Assembly: GCA_030628905.1 (NCBI GenBank)
Contig: DAOVQB010000260.1
Coordinates: 1-5,038 of the forward strand
Direction of reading: 5' to 3'
DNA length: 5,038 nucleotides
Source of the DNA: DAOVQB01 sp023128935
GTDB lineage: Bacteria > Eisenbacteria > RBG-16-71-46 > CAIMUX01 > WJJG01
Shown: in pieces, positions 4,172 to 5,038 of the stretch
How the letters are laid out: the number at the start of each line of letters is the position of its first letter
How positions within the stretch are numbered: position 1 is the stretch's first letter
Notes under the pieces: model-generated
Databases searched by the model: none
The model's input: only the letters and a program-made list of their open reading frames with translations
What the model was told of the DNA's origin: nothing
Made by a program: the position numbers and the translations under genes

Positions 4172-5038
4172 AGAATATGCTTAAGCAGCCGCCCGTCTAA
4201 CTTCTTATCATGCCAGAGCTTATGGCATGTACTGCACAAAACGATAAGGTTTTTCGGGTGGTTCGTACCACCGAGCTCGCGCGGAACGATGTGATGAACC
4301 TCGGAGAAGCGCGTATTCCTGCATCCAGGGGCTTGGCAGCGGTGCCGATCGCGCTCCAGCACCGCGCGCCGAACCGCCGGCGGGATCGAGGAGCGGTTTG
4401 GCTTGCCCGGTTCGCTAATGACCGCATCGCACTCAGCAGCCGCAAGCTGCGCACTGGCGACCCCAAGCGGGCCCCGCTGGGTCTGGACGACGGCCGCCTG
4501 ACATGTGTCACATCTGTATATTACTATCTGATAAGGACTTGCAATTGTGCCCCGGGGCACAATTGCGCGGGGAGCTTCCGGCTTGCGGCCCGATTCGCCT
4601 ATGGGTTCGCCCACGGTTGCGGATGGGGACTCGCCTGCGGGCTCGACCTCGCACGCTCCCGTGGATTCGCCTCCCGAGTCGCACTTGCCCCCGCATAGGG
4701 ATTTGCTTGCTGATTCGATCGCGGACTCGCTCGTCGATTCACCTCCCGATTCGCATTTGTCCCCGCACAGGGATTCCTTTGGCGATCCGACCTCGAACCG
4801 GCTTGTGGACTCGCCCTCAGCTTCGACCTCGAACTTTCTTGTGGACTCGCCCTCAGCTTTGCCCGTGCAGTTGACTTGCTCTTGGCATCCGGACTGATGA
4901 TTCCCAAGCGTGATCAACTCCTCGAGTGCGCGCAGCAAGATCTGCTCGCGCGATGCGCCGGGCGCAACGCACCTTTGCTTTCGGATCTTCTCGATCTGGG
5001 CCTCATAGCGGGCCAGATCAAGCGGCATCAAATGGAAC
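4165..5038 (-). CDS. HNH endonuclease, C-terminal part with repeat-expanded linker (5' end beyond the window)
   Basis: The frame is open from the right edge to a TGA at 4167-4165. A TTG at 5031 and an ATG at 5028 exist, but no Shine-Dalgarno is visible and the frame stays open upstream, so the gene probably starts outside the window. Numbering from 5031, residues 11-42 form a helix (QIEKIRKQR, then REQILLRALEELI) like the segment preceding the linker in multi-domain HNH proteins. Residues 60-155 are eight 12-residue repeats. Residues 167-203 (YQIVIYRCDTC to ECDA) look like a small zinc-binding module. The HNH domain spans about 216-276: CQAPGC (232-237) and CSTC (266-269) bind zinc, HH (246-247) and N261 give the H-N pair, with H270 and H274 following. 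All key residues are intact, so it is probably an active DNA nuclease. Target and role are unknown. Confidence 0.85.
   Translation of the reverse strand, partial: FHLMPLDLARYEAQIEKIRKQRCVAPGASREQILLRALEELITLGNHQSGCQEQVNCTGKAEGESTRKFEVEAEGESTSRFEVGSPKESLCGDKCESGGESTSESAIESASKSLCGGKCDSGGESTGACEVEPAGESPSATVGEPIGESGRKPEAPRAIVPRGTIASPYQIVIYRCDTCQAAVVQTQRGPLGVASAQLAAAECDAVISEPGKPNRSSIPPAVRRAVLERDRHRCQAPGCRNTRFSEVHHIVPRELGGTNHPKNLIVLCSTCHKLWHDKKLDGRLLKHILE
4541..4566. repeat. Perfect 26-bp palindrome inside the HNH gene
   Basis: GCAATTGTGCCCC is followed immediately by its exact reverse complement, giving 13 + 13 paired bases with no spacer and no mismatch. Symmetry stops at both ends (T at 4540, G at 4567). 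It encodes AIVPRGTIA in the HNH protein, between the repeat linker and the zinc-binding module. In RNA it could form a strong hairpin once the central bases open as a loop; in DNA it resembles a dimer-binding or cleavage site. Confidence 0.9.
4567..4854 (-). repeat. Coding tandem repeat: 12-bp subunits within 36-bp (12-residue) units, eight copies
   Basis: On the plus strand GAYTCGCCT-like 12-mers recur in register from about 4592 to 4867. Marker bases of the 36-bp unit align at 4589, 4625, 4661, 4697, 4733, 4769, 4805 and 4841. The pairs 4788-4823 and 4824-4859 differ at only 3 of 36 positions; 4661-4704 and 4733-4776 match at 37 of 44. In the HNH frame each unit gives 12 residues: EGESTRKFEVEA, EGESTSRFEVGS, PKESLCGDKCES, GGESTSESAIES, ASKSLCGGKCDS, GGESTGACEVEP, AGESPSATVGEP, IGESGRKPEAPR. 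The product is acidic, rich in Ser, Glu and Gly, and probably disordered. Because the period is divisible by three, other frames are open here too, but only this one joins the HNH domain. Confidence 0.88.

Noticed and set aside
4503..4897. Long plus-strand open frames across the HNH repeat region (for example repeats of DSPPESHLPPHRD type)
   Set aside because: The 12-bp period keeps several frames free of stops. Only the minus-strand frame continues into an intact HNH domain, so the plus-strand frames are shadows.

Overview
The window (5038 bases, GC-rich by eye, with mostly G/C third codon positions in the genes) is bacterial. It has three plus-strand genes, then one minus-strand gene that runs off the right edge. 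The first gene encodes an exported beta-helix protein ending in a FlgD/T9SS-type C-terminal domain. That architecture is common in the FCB superphylum and neighbouring candidate phyla such as Eisenbacteria and Latescibacteria, so such an environmental bacterium is my best guess. This is inferred from protein style; no rRNA or marker gene is present.

Layout. Positions 1-186 are leader sequence without a convincing gene. Positions 187-1737 encode the secreted beta-helix protein. Positions 1751-1941 hold a probable small broken (or frameshifted) reading frame. Positions 2080-3039 encode an HDOD-domain signalling protein, overlapped by four bases (ATGA) by an HPP-family integral membrane protein (3036-3788); these two form a tight operon. 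Positions 3789-4164 are a convergent intergenic region with no gene but three adjacent short-period tandem arrays (8 bp, about 17 bp, 10 bp). From 4165 to the right edge, on the minus strand, lies the 3' part of an HNH-nuclease gene.

The most unusual part is 3941-4860. Five different sequence-symmetric structures lie within about 920 bases, all inside or directly downstream of the HNH gene. They are an 8-bp tandem repeat, a 16-18-bp array with G-runs on the minus strand, ten in-phase decamers that overlap the HNH stop codon, a perfect 26-bp palindrome inside the HNH gene, and a coding 12-bp repeat organised into 36-bp (12-residue) higher-order units. None of these is explained by the HNH domain. 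The working hypothesis is an HNH-associated, repeat-generating locus that may occur in several copies in the genome; this is inference and needs a genome-wide search.

Functionally, the HDOD and HPP genes look translationally coupled and may link a regulatory scaffold to a membrane transporter-like protein. The beta-helix protein is a stand-alone surface or secreted product. The HNH gene appears unrelated to the others.
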